This document shows positions 8,536 through 16,766 of a DNA stretch of 64,000 nucleotides, in pieces. The DNA lies in the NCBI GenBank assembly GCA_023663345.1, contig JAMPHR010000001.1, positions 400,832-464,831 of the forward strand. Reading direction: 5' to 3'. The DNA is from Paenibacillus sp. Its GTDB lineage: Bacteria > Bacteroidota > Bacteroidia > Bacteroidales > Muribaculaceae. The notes below the pieces were generated by a model. The model saw only the letters and a list, made by a program, of their open reading frames with translations, made no database searches and was not told where the DNA came from. The translations under genes were made by a program, and so were the position numbers. Within the stretch, counting starts at the first letter, position 1. The number at the start of each line of letters is the position of its first letter.

Positions 8536-9528
8536 TCAGACAAACCGTTTGCCTAAGGCGCGAATGGCGCGCTCGGCGTTGGCGTGGCGGTAGAGTATGT
8601 CGTAAACGGCATCCAATATCGGCATCTCGATACAATATTTCTTGTTTATTTCCTTAATACATTTTGTGCCGTAGTATCCCTCGGCGGTCTGCTCCATTTC
8701 CATCCTGGCAGTAGATACCGAGTAGCCCTTGCCGATGATGGATCCGAAATTGTGGTTGCGGGAGAAACGGGAGTAGGCCGTGACGAGGAGGTCGCCCAGA
8801 TATACCGAGTCGCAGATGCAACGCGGGCGGGGATATACCTCGTCGACAAAGCGTTCCATCTCCTTGATGGCGTTGCTCACGAGCATGGCCAGGAAGTTGT
8901 CGCCCCCTTTCATGCCATGTACTATGCCGGCGGCGATGGAGTAGACGTTCTTGAGGACGGCGGCGTATTCGATGCCTTCGACGTCGCTCGAGGTGATGGT
9001 GCGGGTGGTGGGCGAGTTGAGGCAACGGCAGAATTCTTCGGCCAGACCGATGTTGTGGCAACCTACGGTGAGGAAGCTGGGGCGGTCGAGCGCAACCTCC
9101 TCGGCATGGCACGGGCCACCGATCACGAGCACTTTCTCGGGGTCGACCCCGAAACGCCTGGACATGTAGTCGGAGACGATCTCGTTGTCGCCGGGCACAA
9201 TGCCCTTGACGGCGGAGATGATGGTCTTTCCCGAGATGTCGACGCTAATCTTATTGATGTGGGATTTGAAATAGGGCGAGGGCATGACGAGCAACAAGGC
9301 GTCGGCCTGGGTACACACATAGTTGATGTCGCTTGAGAACTCTATGCGGTTGACGTCAAACTCTACGTCGGTCAGATATGCTGGATTATGGCCAATGCGC
9401 TTGAAGTCCTCGATGCGGTCGTCGCGGCGCATGTACCATAGTATGGAGTCGCAATTGCGCAACAGGAGTTTGGCCAGGGCTGTCGCCCAGCTTCCGCCAC
9501 CCATCACTGCTATTTTATTGAAACTCAT
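8536..9528 (-). CDS. gpsA: NAD(P)H-dependent glycerol-3-phosphate dehydrogenase
   Basis: 330 residues from the ATG at 9528 (MSFNKIAVMGGGSWATALA). The upstream in-frame ATG at 9564 adds MKGGGLRSKPHE, which precedes the Rossmann strand and is unlikely. The dinucleotide-binding loop is GGGSWA (about residues 10-15). The catalytic-Lys helix is GIEYAAVLKNVYSIAAGIVHG, followed by GDNFLAMLVSNAIKEM and DLLVTAYSRFSRNHNFG. It reduces dihydroxyacetone phosphate to sn-glycerol-3-phosphate for phospholipid synthesis. It is the middle gene of lysS-gpsA-pgi, 78 nt after lysS. Confidence 0.95.
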   Translation of the reverse strand: MSFNKIAVMGGGSWATALAKLLLRNCDSILWYMRRDDRIEDFKRIGHNPAYLTDVEFDVNRIEFSSDINYVCTQADALLLVMPSPYFKSHINKISVDISGKTIISAVKGIVPGDNEIVSDYMSRRFGVDPEKVLVIGGPCHAEEVALDRPSFLTVGCHNIGLAEEFCRCLNSPTTRTITSSDVEGIEYAAVLKNVYSIAAGIVHGMKGGDNFLAMLVSNAIKEMERFVDEVYPRPRCICDSVYLGDLLVTAYSRFSRNHNFGSIIGKGYSVSTARMEMEQTAEGYYGTKCIKEINKKYCIEMPILDAVYDILYRHANAERAIRALGKRFV

Positions 9529-9606
9529 TTCGTGTGGTTTTGAGCGGAGTCCGCCCCCTTTCACCAGGGAGAGGAGGCGGGTTTCCCGCTACAGTGTACG
9601 TGTTAT

Positions 9607-11166
9607 TTATTCGGCATTCTCTTCTGTCTGGGCAGAGTCGGATGCTTGCTGCTGAGGCTTCTTTTCGGGACGCATCTGGGGGAAGAAGAGTACTTCCTGG
9701 ATGGTGGTCTGGCCAGTCATGAGCATGACGAGGCGGTCCATGCCGATGCCCATGCCCGATGTGGGGGGCATACCGTATTCGAGAGCGCGGATGAAGTCCT
9801 TGTCGATGATCATGGCCTCGTCGTCGCCCTTTTCGGCAAGACGCATCTGCTCGACGAAGCGCTCGTACTGGTCGATGGGGTCGTTGAGCTCGGAGTAGGC
9901 GTTGGCCAGCTCCTTGCCATTGACCATGAGCTCGAAGCGCTCGGTGAGCTCGGGATTGTCGCGGTGGCGCTTGGTGAGGGGTGACATCTCGATGGGATAG
10001 TCGATGATGAATGTGGGCTGGATGTAGTTGCCCTCGCACTTCTCGCCGAAGATCTCATCAATGAGCTTGCCTTTGCCCATTGACTCGTCCACCTCGATGC
10101 CGAGCTCCTTGGCTGTACGGCGCAAGGCATCCTCGTCCATGCCGGTGATGTCGACGCCGGTGAAGTCCTTGATGGCCTGAGCCATGGTGACACGGGGGAA
10201 GGGGGCCTTGAAGCTGATAACGTTGTCGCCGACCTTGACTTCGGTGGTGCCGTTGACATCAAGACATATTTTCTCGAGCATCTTCTCGGTGAAGTTCATC
10301 ATCCAGTTGTAGTCCTTGTAGGCTACGTATATCTCCATGCAGGTGAACTCGGGGTTGTGGGTGCGGTCCATGCCCTCGTTGCGGAAGTTCTTGGAGAACT
10401 CGTAGACACCTTCAAAACCACCCACGATGAGTCTCTTGAGGTAGAGCTCATCGGCGATGCGCAGGTACAAGGGGATGTCGAGCGCGTTGTGATGGGTGAT
10501 GAAGGGGCGGGCGGCAGCACCACCGGGGATCGACTGGAGTATGGGGGTCTCCACTTCCATGTAGCCGGCGTTGTTGAAGTATTCGCGCATGGAGTTGTAC
10601 ACCTTGGTGCGCTTGATGAAGATCTCCTTCACGCCTTCGTTGACCACGAGGTCGACATAGCGGCGACGGTAGCGGAGCTCGGGATCATCGAATGAATCAT
10701 ATACCACGCCGTCCTTGATCTTAACCACAGGGAGGGGACGGAGCGACTTGCCGAGTACGGTGAGCTCGGTAGCGTGTACCGAAATCTCGCCGGTCTTGGT
10801 ACGGAACACGTGTCCTTTCACACCCACGAAGTCGCCAATATCAAGCAGCTTCTTGAACACTACATTGTAGAGGTCCTTATCTTCTCCCGGGCATATCTCA
10901 TCGCGGTTTACGTAAACCTGGATGCGGCCCTTGGAGTCCTGAAGCTCCATGAATGATGCTTTGCCCATGATGCGACGGCCCATCACGCGGCCGGCTACCG
11001 ACACGGGACGCTCGGGCTCGTCATCCTTGAAGTTTTCCTTGATTTCGTCCGAATATCCGGTCACGGGGTACTCGGCTGCGGGATAAGGCTCTATACCGCG
11101 ACGTCGCATCTCTTCCATGCTGGCGCGACGTATGGTCTCTTGTTCACTGAGCTGTGGTGCATTCAT
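9607..11166 (-). CDS. lysS: Lysyl-tRNA synthetase, class II
   Basis: 519 residues. The N-terminal OB-fold anticodon-binding domain (about 50-150) contains [19 protein letters not shown]. Motif 1 lies around [16 protein letters not shown]. Motif 2 is [20 protein letters not shown], and motif 3 is [17 protein letters not shown], close to the C-terminus. The protein ends with a Gln/Ser/Glu-rich tail ([16 protein letters not shown]) of likely disordered character. It charges tRNA-Lys. It is the first gene of an operon with gpsA and pgi, with promoter box TAAATTTGC at 11215-11223. Several relatives, as I recall, have a longer C-terminal extension that is missing here. Confidence 0.97.
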   Translation of the reverse strand: MNAPQLSEQETIRRASMEEMRRRGIEPYPAAEYPVTGYSDEIKENFKDDEPERPVSVAGRVMGRRIMGKASFMELQDSKGRIQVYVNRDEICPGEDKDLYNVVFKKLLDIGDFVGVKGHVFRTKTGEISVHATELTVLGKSLRPLPVVKIKDGVVYDSFDDPELRYRRRYVDLVVNEGVKEIFIKRTKVYNSMREYFNNAGYMEVETPILQSIPGGAAARPFITHHNALDIPLYLRIADELYLKRLIVGGFEGVYEFSKNFRNEGMDRTHNPEFTCMEIYVAYKDYNWMMNFTEKMLEKICLDVNGTTEVKVGDNVISFKAPFPRVTMAQAIKDFTGVDITGMDEDALRRTAKELGIEVDESMGKGKLIDEIFGEKCEGNYIQPTFIIDYPIEMSPLTKRHRDNPELTERFELMVNGKELANAYSELNDPIDQYERFVEQMRLAEKGDDEAMIIDKDFIRALEYGMPPTSGMGIGMDRLVMLMTGQTTIQEVLFFPQMRPEKKPQQQASDSAQTEENAE

Positions 11167-11214
11167 ATATATTAATATATGTGTATATATAATGTGATAG
11201 TAATTTTAATATCT

Positions 11215-11223
11215 GCAAATTTA
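11215..11223 (-). promoter_or_regulatory. -7 box TAAATTTGC for the lysS operon
   Basis: Complement of GCAAATTTA, 48 nt upstream of the lysS ATG. The leader is almost pure A/T with palindromic ATATATTAATATAT. Confidence 0.6.
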
Positions 11224-11252
11224 CGCAATTTTTTCTCCCTTTCGCAATAAAA

Positions 11253-11275
11253 ATAGCCCCAAAAGTTGGGGCTAT
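11253..11275 (-). terminator. Intrinsic terminator of the nuclease-DUF805 operon
   Basis: A 10-bp stem ATAGCCCCAA (11253-11262) with TTGGGGCTAT (11266-11275), 3-nt loop, followed on the minus strand by TTTTATTG. It lies 62 nt after the DUF805 stop. Confidence 0.85.
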
Positions 11276-11337
11276 GTGTTAAAAACTTCAAAACGAACGG
11301 ATTAACTTAACCGTGGGTGTTGAGCCGGTCGATATTC

Positions 11338-11682
11338 TTATTTATTAAAGGCGTAGGGGTTGTCGATGTCCTTGGAAGGAGTGGCGGCAAGCACGATAAA
11401 CCAGATGGAACCGATGACAGGGATAATAGAGATGAGTATCCACCATCCGCTCTTGCCGATGTCGTGCATACGGCGGATGCCGACGGCGAGGCCGGGGATG
11501 AGGTTGACAAGGCCGAAGATGCCGTAGAGGATCATACCTGTCTTGCCAAGGCACAGAAGGATTACGTAGCAGATGAGCATGTAGAGGCATGGATACCAGT
11601 ACTCGGCACGGGTTGCACGACCGTTGAAGTCGGTGTACTTCTTGTAGAAGCGTGAGATAGCTTCTCCGAATGTGATGTTCAT
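11338..11682 (-). CDS. DUF805 family membrane protein
   Basis: 114 residues with the DUF805 signature: an N-terminal FNGRATRAEYWYPCLYM (residues 19-35), then three to four hydrophobic segments (YVILLCLGKTGMILYGIF; VNLIPGLAVGIRRMHDIG; WWILISIIPVIGSIWFIVLA). The conserved RRMHDIGKSGWW links the last two. It is a small inner-membrane protein of unknown role; I recall the family as often fused or adjacent to diverse genes. It sits 30 nt downstream of the S1/P1 nuclease gene on the same strand and ends at a good terminator, so the two form an operon. Confidence 0.9.
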   Translation of the reverse strand: MNITFGEAISRFYKKYTDFNGRATRAEYWYPCLYMLICYVILLCLGKTGMILYGIFGLVNLIPGLAVGIRRMHDIGKSGWWILISIIPVIGSIWFIVLAATPSKDIDNPYAFNK

Positions 11683-11712
11683 AATGTTATGTTTTTAGTG
11701 ATGGTTTAAGAA

Positions 11713-12534
11713 TCAGAAGGTTTTGGGGTCTTTGGCGTGCTGGTACTCGGGATCGTAGATGGAGTTGAGCACGTGGGCGAGGCGGAGGCCTCCGATGAGT
11801 AACTGGGCCTCGATCACGGGAGCCCATTCGGCAACCTCGTCATAGCTGAGTTTGCTGTACTCGGGCGTGCGCTCATATATGGTTTTGGCTATGGCTGCAC
11901 TTTTCTGTCCCCAGTCGTCGAGGTTGCCACCGATGGTGACCACTTCCACCTCTTCGGGTACACGGTCAATCTGCTGTTGCCATTCGGTATATCCCCATTT
12001 GTGGGCTGATTCAACCAGGTTAGTGTCCCAGATTCCATGTAGATTAGTGTTGCGGCCGAAATAGGTCACTTTCACGTTGTTGCCTCCGCGGTCGGTGGAG
12101 CGTCCCATATGCATGGGCTGATGAAGGTCGCCCATGAGGTGAACCACCATCTTCATTGCCAATTCCTTGTCCTCCTTGCTCTTGGTGCTGTCAGCAAGAG
12201 TGGCGATGTTCAGTCTGAGGGCTTTCACGATGTCGCCACCCTGCTGTTCGGGCTGGGTCCAGTAGGTCTTGTCGGCATCGATATTCTTGTAGTGCCAAGT
12301 TTTTGAATAGGCGTACTCGGGGGTGTGGCTTGCGTTGTCGAGCCAGTTGGCCCAATATACGGGACTCATGCCGTCGAGCAGGTCGGTGACGGCTGCGAGG
12401 GTGGTGGGGGTTAGATGCTGTTCGGCGATGTAAGCGGTTACGTCGTGTCCTTTCTGCCCCCAGGCAAGAGCAGAGAGTGAGGTAGTTACTGATAAAGCCG
12501 TGAGGCATATTCTGCTGAGGATGTTCAGTTTCAT
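11713..12534 (-). CDS. Secreted S1/P1-type zinc nuclease
   Basis: 273 residues with a signal peptide (LTALSVTTSLSALA) cleaved so that Trp25 becomes the mature N-terminus, as in P1 nuclease. All nine zinc ligands can be placed: Trp25, His30, Asp66, His81, His132, Asp136, His142, His166 and Asp170. Their spacing (HLMGDLHQPMH; NLHGIWD) matches the family. The enzyme cleaves single-stranded DNA/RNA and removes 3'-phosphates using three Zn ions, here in the periplasm or outside the cell, and probably serves nucleotide scavenging. It is first in an operon with the DUF805 gene. The upstream region is AT-rich; a weak box TAATTTTGA (12561-12569) is the promoter candidate. Confidence 0.95.
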   Translation of the reverse strand: MKLNILSRICLTALSVTTSLSALAWGQKGHDVTAYIAEQHLTPTTLAAVTDLLDGMSPVYWANWLDNASHTPEYAYSKTWHYKNIDADKTYWTQPEQQGGDIVKALRLNIATLADSTKSKEDKELAMKMVVHLMGDLHQPMHMGRSTDRGGNNVKVTYFGRNTNLHGIWDTNLVESAHKWGYTEWQQQIDRVPEEVEVVTIGGNLDDWGQKSAAIAKTIYERTPEYSKLSYDEVAEWAPVIEAQLLIGGLRLAHVLNSIYDPEYQHAKDPKTF

Positions 12535-12997
12535 TAATTATTCATTTAAGGTTTTATCCATCAAAATTAATGATTTTATTTATATCATGGTAATGTTTTG
12601 AGTCCAAAAAAATCATTATTCATCTAAAAATTAGTCTGGAATTGTGTTATGTATTAAATAATGTTAATGAGATTGCATTTTCTATGAGAAAAATTTGGTG
12701 AATTAATGTAACGGCTATATCTTTGTGACAAGTTTTTCATGGTATTAGATTTAAGGTAAGAAAGTTATTCGTCGAGATGACGAGTAATTTTTTTTGTCCA
12801 TACATATTGAATTTAAATTCAGGAAAAGCCGGTCTCGAATAACCAAGTGTGCGTGGTGAGAGGTTGGCTTATTATAGCAAATTTGGTAAAAATGTCATTG
12901 GTGATGTTAAATAAAGCCATAATATACATTGTAATTATGGTATTACGCTGATGATGTGTAACTTTGTGCTTGAATTTTCTCAAATTTCACACATAAA
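12535..12997. other. AT-rich gene-free interval between the divergent nuclease and hypothetical genes
   Basis: These 463 nt are markedly AT-rich compared with the flanking core genes. They carry divergent promoter candidates at the two ends (12561-12569 minus; 12959-12967 plus). No open frame, tRNA or clear hairpin was found in the middle. Confidence 0.6.
12959..12967 (+). promoter_or_regulatory. -7 box TAACTTTGT for the gene at 12998
   Basis: Fits TAnnTTTG and lies 30 nt before the ATG. It supports that the AT-rich gene is expressed. Confidence 0.55.
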
Positions 12998-13513
12998 ATG
13001 AAACGACACATCTTTATTTTACTTTGCGTCCTTATAACCTCACTTTGTGCATACTCACAGGATGAAATCTCTCTTACTCTCGATGATTCACAGGATATGA
13101 CCATGCAGACATCAGAAACAATTTCTGTTGTGCAAATGCATAGAGAATCAGCGTTTAACGAAATTGCGACAAGGACATTCGACTATAAAAACACACAAGA
13201 ATGGCGTATATACAAGGTGCTTCGTGCTGTAGGATGGTCATCTCTCGGTGTTGGTATTCCAACTACTTTTTACGGACTCGTAGGGCTTGGATTAAGCCTT
13301 AATGATGGAGGTAATGGACATCCATTTATCGCAATAATCGCAACAGGTGGGGCATTGACATTATCCAGTATCCCACTTCTGATAATTGCCAATAAATATA
13401 AAAGGAAAGCTAAAAAGATAGCTCTGAATGTTGGTGTTACATCTATAAATAGTCCTTCTATATATAATAGAATAGATTATGCACCTGCTATAAGTTTTGC
13501 TCTGAATTTCTGA
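12998..13513 (+). CDS. Hypothetical exported membrane-associated protein
   Basis: 171 residues. A signal peptide (MKRHIFILLCVLITSLCAYS) is followed by a polar region (DEISLTLDDSQDMTMQ). Two hydrophobic segments follow, GWSSLGVGIPTTFYGLVGLG (about 88-107) and FIAIIATGGALTLSSIPLLI (about 116-135), then a basic turn NKYKRKAKK and a tail ending in Phe (AISFALNF). The layout, with a YKVLRAVGW block before the first segment and a final aromatic strand, resembles small uncharacterised Bacteroidota proteins. No function is known to me. Codon use is clearly more AT-rich than in its neighbours (many AAA, ATA, TTT), suggesting acquisition or weak expression. Confidence 0.75.
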   Translation: MKRHIFILLCVLITSLCAYSQDEISLTLDDSQDMTMQTSETISVVQMHRESAFNEIATRTFDYKNTQEWRIYKVLRAVGWSSLGVGIPTTFYGLVGLGLSLNDGGNGHPFIAIIATGGALTLSSIPLLIIANKYKRKAKKIALNVGVTSINSPSIYNRIDYAPAISFALNF

Positions 13514-14096
13514 CAATAGGTTTATTTAGGTCTGTGGATTTTTCCGGTAGTTGAGGAGGATAAGCCAGGGCAGTAGATTTTTCTAATTACATATGCGGGT
13601 TGATTATAGGACGTCTTCGACGCCCATTTTGATGCTTGTTTTGTTTCCCCGCGCCTCGCTCCAGGATGCAAATTTTGCCCTGACGGGCAATTTGCATCTG
13701 TCGCTCGTGGCGGGGCTACGAGTACATCGCCCTTTCAGGGCTTTGAGAGTGTAAGGCCAGAGGAGTATTTGCAGGCACGTGCGGTTTGGATTTCATTGCT
13801 ACGTTCGGGGCTTAAAGGGTGTAGCCTGCGGGGGATTGGGGGCACGTGTGATGTGGATTGGATTGCATTGCCCAGTCCGGGGATTAGTGGGTGTGTTGCC
13901 TGTGGGGGATTGGGGCCAAGTAGCCAGCGGGGAATTTGGGGGGCAAGTGTGATGTGGCTTGGGAAAACATTGGATTGGAGGGGTGAAATCGGGATCATAA
14001 ACGAAGATTATAAGCAAAATGTGGTGATTAGATTGCTAATCCCAATAAATTTTGTACTTTTTGTTGCAAATGTTTTGTTGTTTTAAGTAAAATGTA
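13514..14096. other. Gene-free interval dominated by the second composite repeat
   Basis: The interval between the hypothetical gene and the gdhA promoter holds the repeat at 13602-13990. A 105-codon plus-strand frame (13769-14086) is a Gly/Trp-rich translation of the repeat and is rejected. No RNA gene was recognised. Confidence 0.7.
13602..13990. repeat. Composite intergenic repeat, copy 2
   Basis: Same order as copy 1. The 28-nt head at 13602-13629 is identical to 797-824. A 69-nt palindrome (13647-13715) follows, CCCCGCGCCTCG to CTCGTGGCGGGG, enclosing the hairpin GATGCAAATT-tTGCCC-TGAC-GGGCA-ATTTGCATC. Degenerate tandem units begin near 13719, 13786 and 13858 (period about 67-72), each with CATyGCC...GGGGCTTA...GGGTG, and the first two with GGCACGTG near their ends. 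A partial fourth unit starts near 13967. The region is G-rich on the plus strand. Confidence 0.75.
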
Positions 14097-14105
14097 TAAC
14101 TTTGT
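14097..14105 (+). promoter_or_regulatory. Promoter of gdhA (-7 TAACTTTGT, -33 TTG)
   Basis: The -7 box TAACTTTGT is preceded 19 nt upstream by TTG (14078-14080), the usual Bacteroidota arrangement. The leader to the ATG at 14150 is about 40 nt. Confidence 0.65.
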
Positions 14106-14149
14106 CGCGAAAACATTAACAACAATAGAATTCTGTACAAATTCAAGGT

Positions 14150-15487
14150 ATGAAAGCAGTAGAAGTAATCGACGATCTGAAGCGTCGTTTCCCCAATGAA
14201 CCCGAGTACATCCAGGCCGTGGACGAGGTGTTGTCCACCATCGAGGATGTTTACAACGAAAACCCCGAATTTGAACGCTATAACCTCATCGAGCGTCTCT
14301 GCATACCCGACCGTATCTTCTCGTTCCGCGTGTCGTGGGTTGATGATAAAGGCAAGGTCCACAATAATATGGGCTACCGTGTTCAGCACAACAATGCCAT
14401 CGGTCCCTACAAGGGCGGTATCCGTTTCCACTCGTCGGTAAACCTCTCGATCCTGAAGTTCCTCGCTTTCGAGCAGACTTTCAAGAACTCCCTCACCACC
14501 CTCGCCATGGGTGGAGCCAAGGGCGGCAGTGATTTCTCGCCGCGTGGCAAGAGCGACATGGAGGTGATGCGTTTCTGCCAGGCTTTCATCACCGAGCTGT
14601 GGCGCCAGATAGGTCCCGACACCGATGTGCCCGCCGGTGACATAGGCGTAGGTGGCCGTGAGGTAGGCTATATGTTTGGCCAGTATAAGAAGATGGCCCG
14701 TGAGTTCACAGGCACATTCACAGGCAAGGGTCTTGAATTTGGCGGATCCAAGATACGTCCCGAGGCTACAGGATATGGCAACGTGTATTTCCTCCTGGAG
14801 ATGCTCCGCACACGCTGCATAGATATCGCCGGCAAGCGTGTGGCTATCTCAGGTTCGGGTAATGTGGCTACATATACCGCCGAGAAGCTCCTCACATTAG
14901 GTGCCAAGGTGGTGTCCATGAGCGATTCGGACGGTACAATCTATGTGCCCGACGGCATCACCCGCGAGCAGCTCGATTATATCTTCAAGCTCAAGAACGT
15001 GTACCGTGGCCGTATCCGCGAGTTTGCCGAGGAGTATGACTGCGAGTATTTTGAAGGCGAGCGCCCCTGGCAGCGTGTGGCATGTGACATAGCTATGCCC
15101 TCGGCCACTCAGAACGAGATCGATGGTGACGATGCTCGTGCTCTCATAGCCAACGGCTGTATAGCAGTGAGCGAGGGTGCCAATATGCCCTCTACTCCTG
15201 ATGCAATCCGTGAGTTCCAGAAGGCTCGTATCCTCTATGCTCCCGGCAAGGCCGCAAATGCCGGCGGTGTGTCGGTTTCGGGTCTTGAGATGGCACAGAA
15301 CTCCCAGAAGCTCTCATGGAGCGAGGAGGAGGTTGATGCCAAACTCAAGCAGATCATGGCCGAGATCCACAACCAGTGCGTGAAATATGGCACTGAGGAG
15401 GATGGCTACATCAATTATGTGAAGGGTGCCAATGTTGCAGGCTTCATGAAGGTGGCTCGTGCTATGATGGCACAAGGCATCCTGTAA
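14150..15487 (+). CDS. gdhA: NADP-specific glutamate dehydrogenase
   Basis: 445 residues, the hexameric type. The substrate-binding and catalytic lysines are Lys88 (PYKGGIRFH), Lys112 (EQTFKNSL) and Lys124 (GGAKGGSDF). VPAGDIGVGGREVGYMFG follows, and the Rossmann fold has ISGSGNVATYTAEKL. The C-terminal VKGANVAGFMKVARAMM is typical. It aminates 2-oxoglutarate with ammonia and NADPH, the main ammonium-assimilation route at high ammonium in gut Bacteroidales. It is monocistronic with a good promoter (14097) and a rho-independent terminator (15576-15615). Codon use is biased, consistent with high expression. Confidence 0.97.
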   Translation: MKAVEVIDDLKRRFPNEPEYIQAVDEVLSTIEDVYNENPEFERYNLIERLCIPDRIFSFRVSWVDDKGKVHNNMGYRVQHNNAIGPYKGGIRFHSSVNLSILKFLAFEQTFKNSLTTLAMGGAKGGSDFSPRGKSDMEVMRFCQAFITELWRQIGPDTDVPAGDIGVGGREVGYMFGQYKKMAREFTGTFTGKGLEFGGSKIRPEATGYGNVYFLLEMLRTRCIDIAGKRVAISGSGNVATYTAEKLLTLGAKVVSMSDSDGTIYVPDGITREQLDYIFKLKNVYRGRIREFAEEYDCEYFEGERPWQRVACDIAMPSATQNEIDGDDARALIANGCIAVSEGANMPSTPDAIREFQKARILYAPGKAANAGGVSVSGLEMAQNSQKLSWSEEEVDAKLKQIMAEIHNQCVKYGTEEDGYINYVKGANVAGFMKVARAMMAQGIL

Positions 15488-15575
15488 AACCTTATTAGCG
15501 GATGTCGGGTAAACACATAATTACTATCAGCAAAAGTATTCCCCAACTACATCCCTAAAAATAGACACTGACCCC

Positions 15576-15615
15576 GGGGTCTCCACGCAAGTGATTGTAT
15601 GGAGGCCCTATTTTT
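15576..15615 (+). terminator. Intrinsic terminator of gdhA
   Basis: Stem GGGTCTCCA (15577-15585) with TGGAGGCCC (15600-15608), one G-T pair, followed by TATTTTTATG. Confidence 0.8.
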
Positions 15616-15634
15616 ATGAGATAATCTAAATGAG

Positions 15635-15667
15635 AACGGGAGGGGCCCTCAGGTGGCTCCTCCCGTT
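15635..15667. terminator. Second hairpin between convergent gdhA and the DUF362 gene
   Basis: A 13-bp stem AACGGGAGGGGCC (15635-15647) with GGCTCCTCCCGTT (15655-15667), one G-T pair, 7-nt loop. The flanks have no strong T-run, so direction is uncertain. It probably serves the minus-strand operon ending at 15742. Confidence 0.55.
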
Positions 15668-15680
15668 GTCGCGGATGTTC

Positions 15681-15736
15681 TAAGTAAGTCTTAAAAAATA
15701 ACCGCTATATGTGCATTAATTTTTACGACTTACTTA
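15681..15736. repeat. 56-bp inverted-repeat element, TAAGTAAGTC family
   Basis: Ends are exact inverted repeats TAAGTAAGTC (15681-15690) and GACTTACTTA (15727-15736), continuing imperfectly as TTAAAAA/TTTTTA. The left half, TTAAAAAATAACCGCTATATGT, closely matches the complement of the right half of the element at 32456-32538. It lies only 5 nt from the DUF362 stop. Confidence 0.65.
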
Positions 15737-15741
15737 TGTTA

Positions 15742-16734
15742 TCAGTCGAGATTGACCAATTGGTATTTCTGTGATCCGAGGCCTATTTTCTCGGCATGAT
15801 CGAGGGTGTGCATACCATGGCGTGAATCGATACGCTCGATGAGGTGTATCTTGCCATGATCGGACGAGGAGCGCACAAGGTCGGTACATGCGCGGTCGAG
15901 AGCCACAGGGTCGAGTGATGCAAGGATACCTAAGTCGCCCATCTGGGGATCGGCCGGATGGCTGTCGCAGTCACAGTCGACCGAGAGTTTGTTGGCCACA
16001 CTGATATAGATGATATTGTCGCCACAGTGGTCGGCAACGCCTTTGGCAGCCTCTGCCATACATTCGAGGAAAATATCCTGGTCGGCAAGATTCTGCCACA
16101 GGCTGTCGGGGTTGGCGGTCTTGGCTCCGGAGTGGATCCACGACTTGCCGGCCGATGAAGCGATGCCTATCGACATGTTCTTGACAGCTCCGCCGAAACC
16201 ACCCATAGCATGGCCCTTGAAGTGGCTGAGGATGATAGTGAAGTCATATTCAGGATAGCTCTTGCCCACGATGTCGTAGGTGAGATGCTCGCCACCCTCA
16301 ACGGGAATCTTCACTTCACCCTCGGCATCCATTATATCGACAGGAGCGATGGCTGTGAAGCCGTGGTCCTCGGCAGCCTTGCGGTGATCCTCGGTGCTGA
16401 AACGCTTTCCCTGATAGGCTGTGTTGCACTCCACAATGGTGCCGTTGACTTTCTGCACGAGCGGTTTTATGAGTTGCGGGTCGAGGAAGTTGTGACCGCC
16501 GGGCTCGCCGGTCGAGATCTTGACGGCTACCTTGCCCTTGGCTTCGCGTCCGAGGGCATCGTAGATCTTCACGAGGTTGTCGGCATTGATCTCCTTGATC
16601 ATATACACTTTGGGAGTCGCAGTCGCGGTGGTGTCGGCTGTGGCCACGTTCTTTTCCGAGGAGCTGCTGTGGGCTCCGGCGCATCCGGTGCCGAGCATGG
16701 CTACGGCACATAGCATGATAGAGAGATTTCTCAT
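15742..16734 (-). CDS. DUF362 domain lipoprotein
   Basis: 330 residues. A lipoprotein signal ends LGTGC (acylated Cys18), then a Ser/Thr/Ala linker and a DUF362 core from about residue 40. Recognised stretches are VAVKISTGEPGGHNFLDPQLI, LSHFKGHAMGGFGGAVKNMSIG and LGILASLDPVALDRACTDLV. I recall many DUF362 proteins carrying a ferredoxin-like 4Fe-4S segment; only VDCDCDSHPADPQ is present here, so a cluster is not assured. Biochemical function is unknown. It lies 32 nt downstream of the TonB receptor gene on the same strand, which suggests a shared, surface-related role. Confidence 0.88.
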   Translation of the reverse strand: MRNLSIMLCAVAMLGTGCAGAHSSSSEKNVATADTTATATPKVYMIKEINADNLVKIYDALGREAKGKVAVKISTGEPGGHNFLDPQLIKPLVQKVNGTIVECNTAYQGKRFSTEDHRKAAEDHGFTAIAPVDIMDAEGEVKIPVEGGEHLTYDIVGKSYPEYDFTIILSHFKGHAMGGFGGAVKNMSIGIASSAGKSWIHSGAKTANPDSLWQNLADQDIFLECMAEAAKGVADHCGDNIIYISVANKLSVDCDCDSHPADPQMGDLGILASLDPVALDRACTDLVRSSSDHGKIHLIERIDSRHGMHTLDHAEKIGLGSQKYQLVNLD

Positions 16735-16766
16735 TGGATTATGGGTTACTATGATTTTTACTATGT

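Noticed and set aside
8584..9336. 250-codon open frame antisense to gpsA
   Set aside because: Shadow frame; low-complexity Val/Gly/Asp-rich translation with gpsA clearly coding on the other strand.
13719..13990. CRISPR-like reading of the tandem units near gdhA
   Set aside because: The units are degenerate along their whole length with no conserved repeat/unique spacer division and no cas genes nearby.
13769..14086. 105-codon plus-strand open frame
   Set aside because: Translation of the tandem units of composite repeat copy 2 (Gly/Trp-rich), running into the gdhA promoter.
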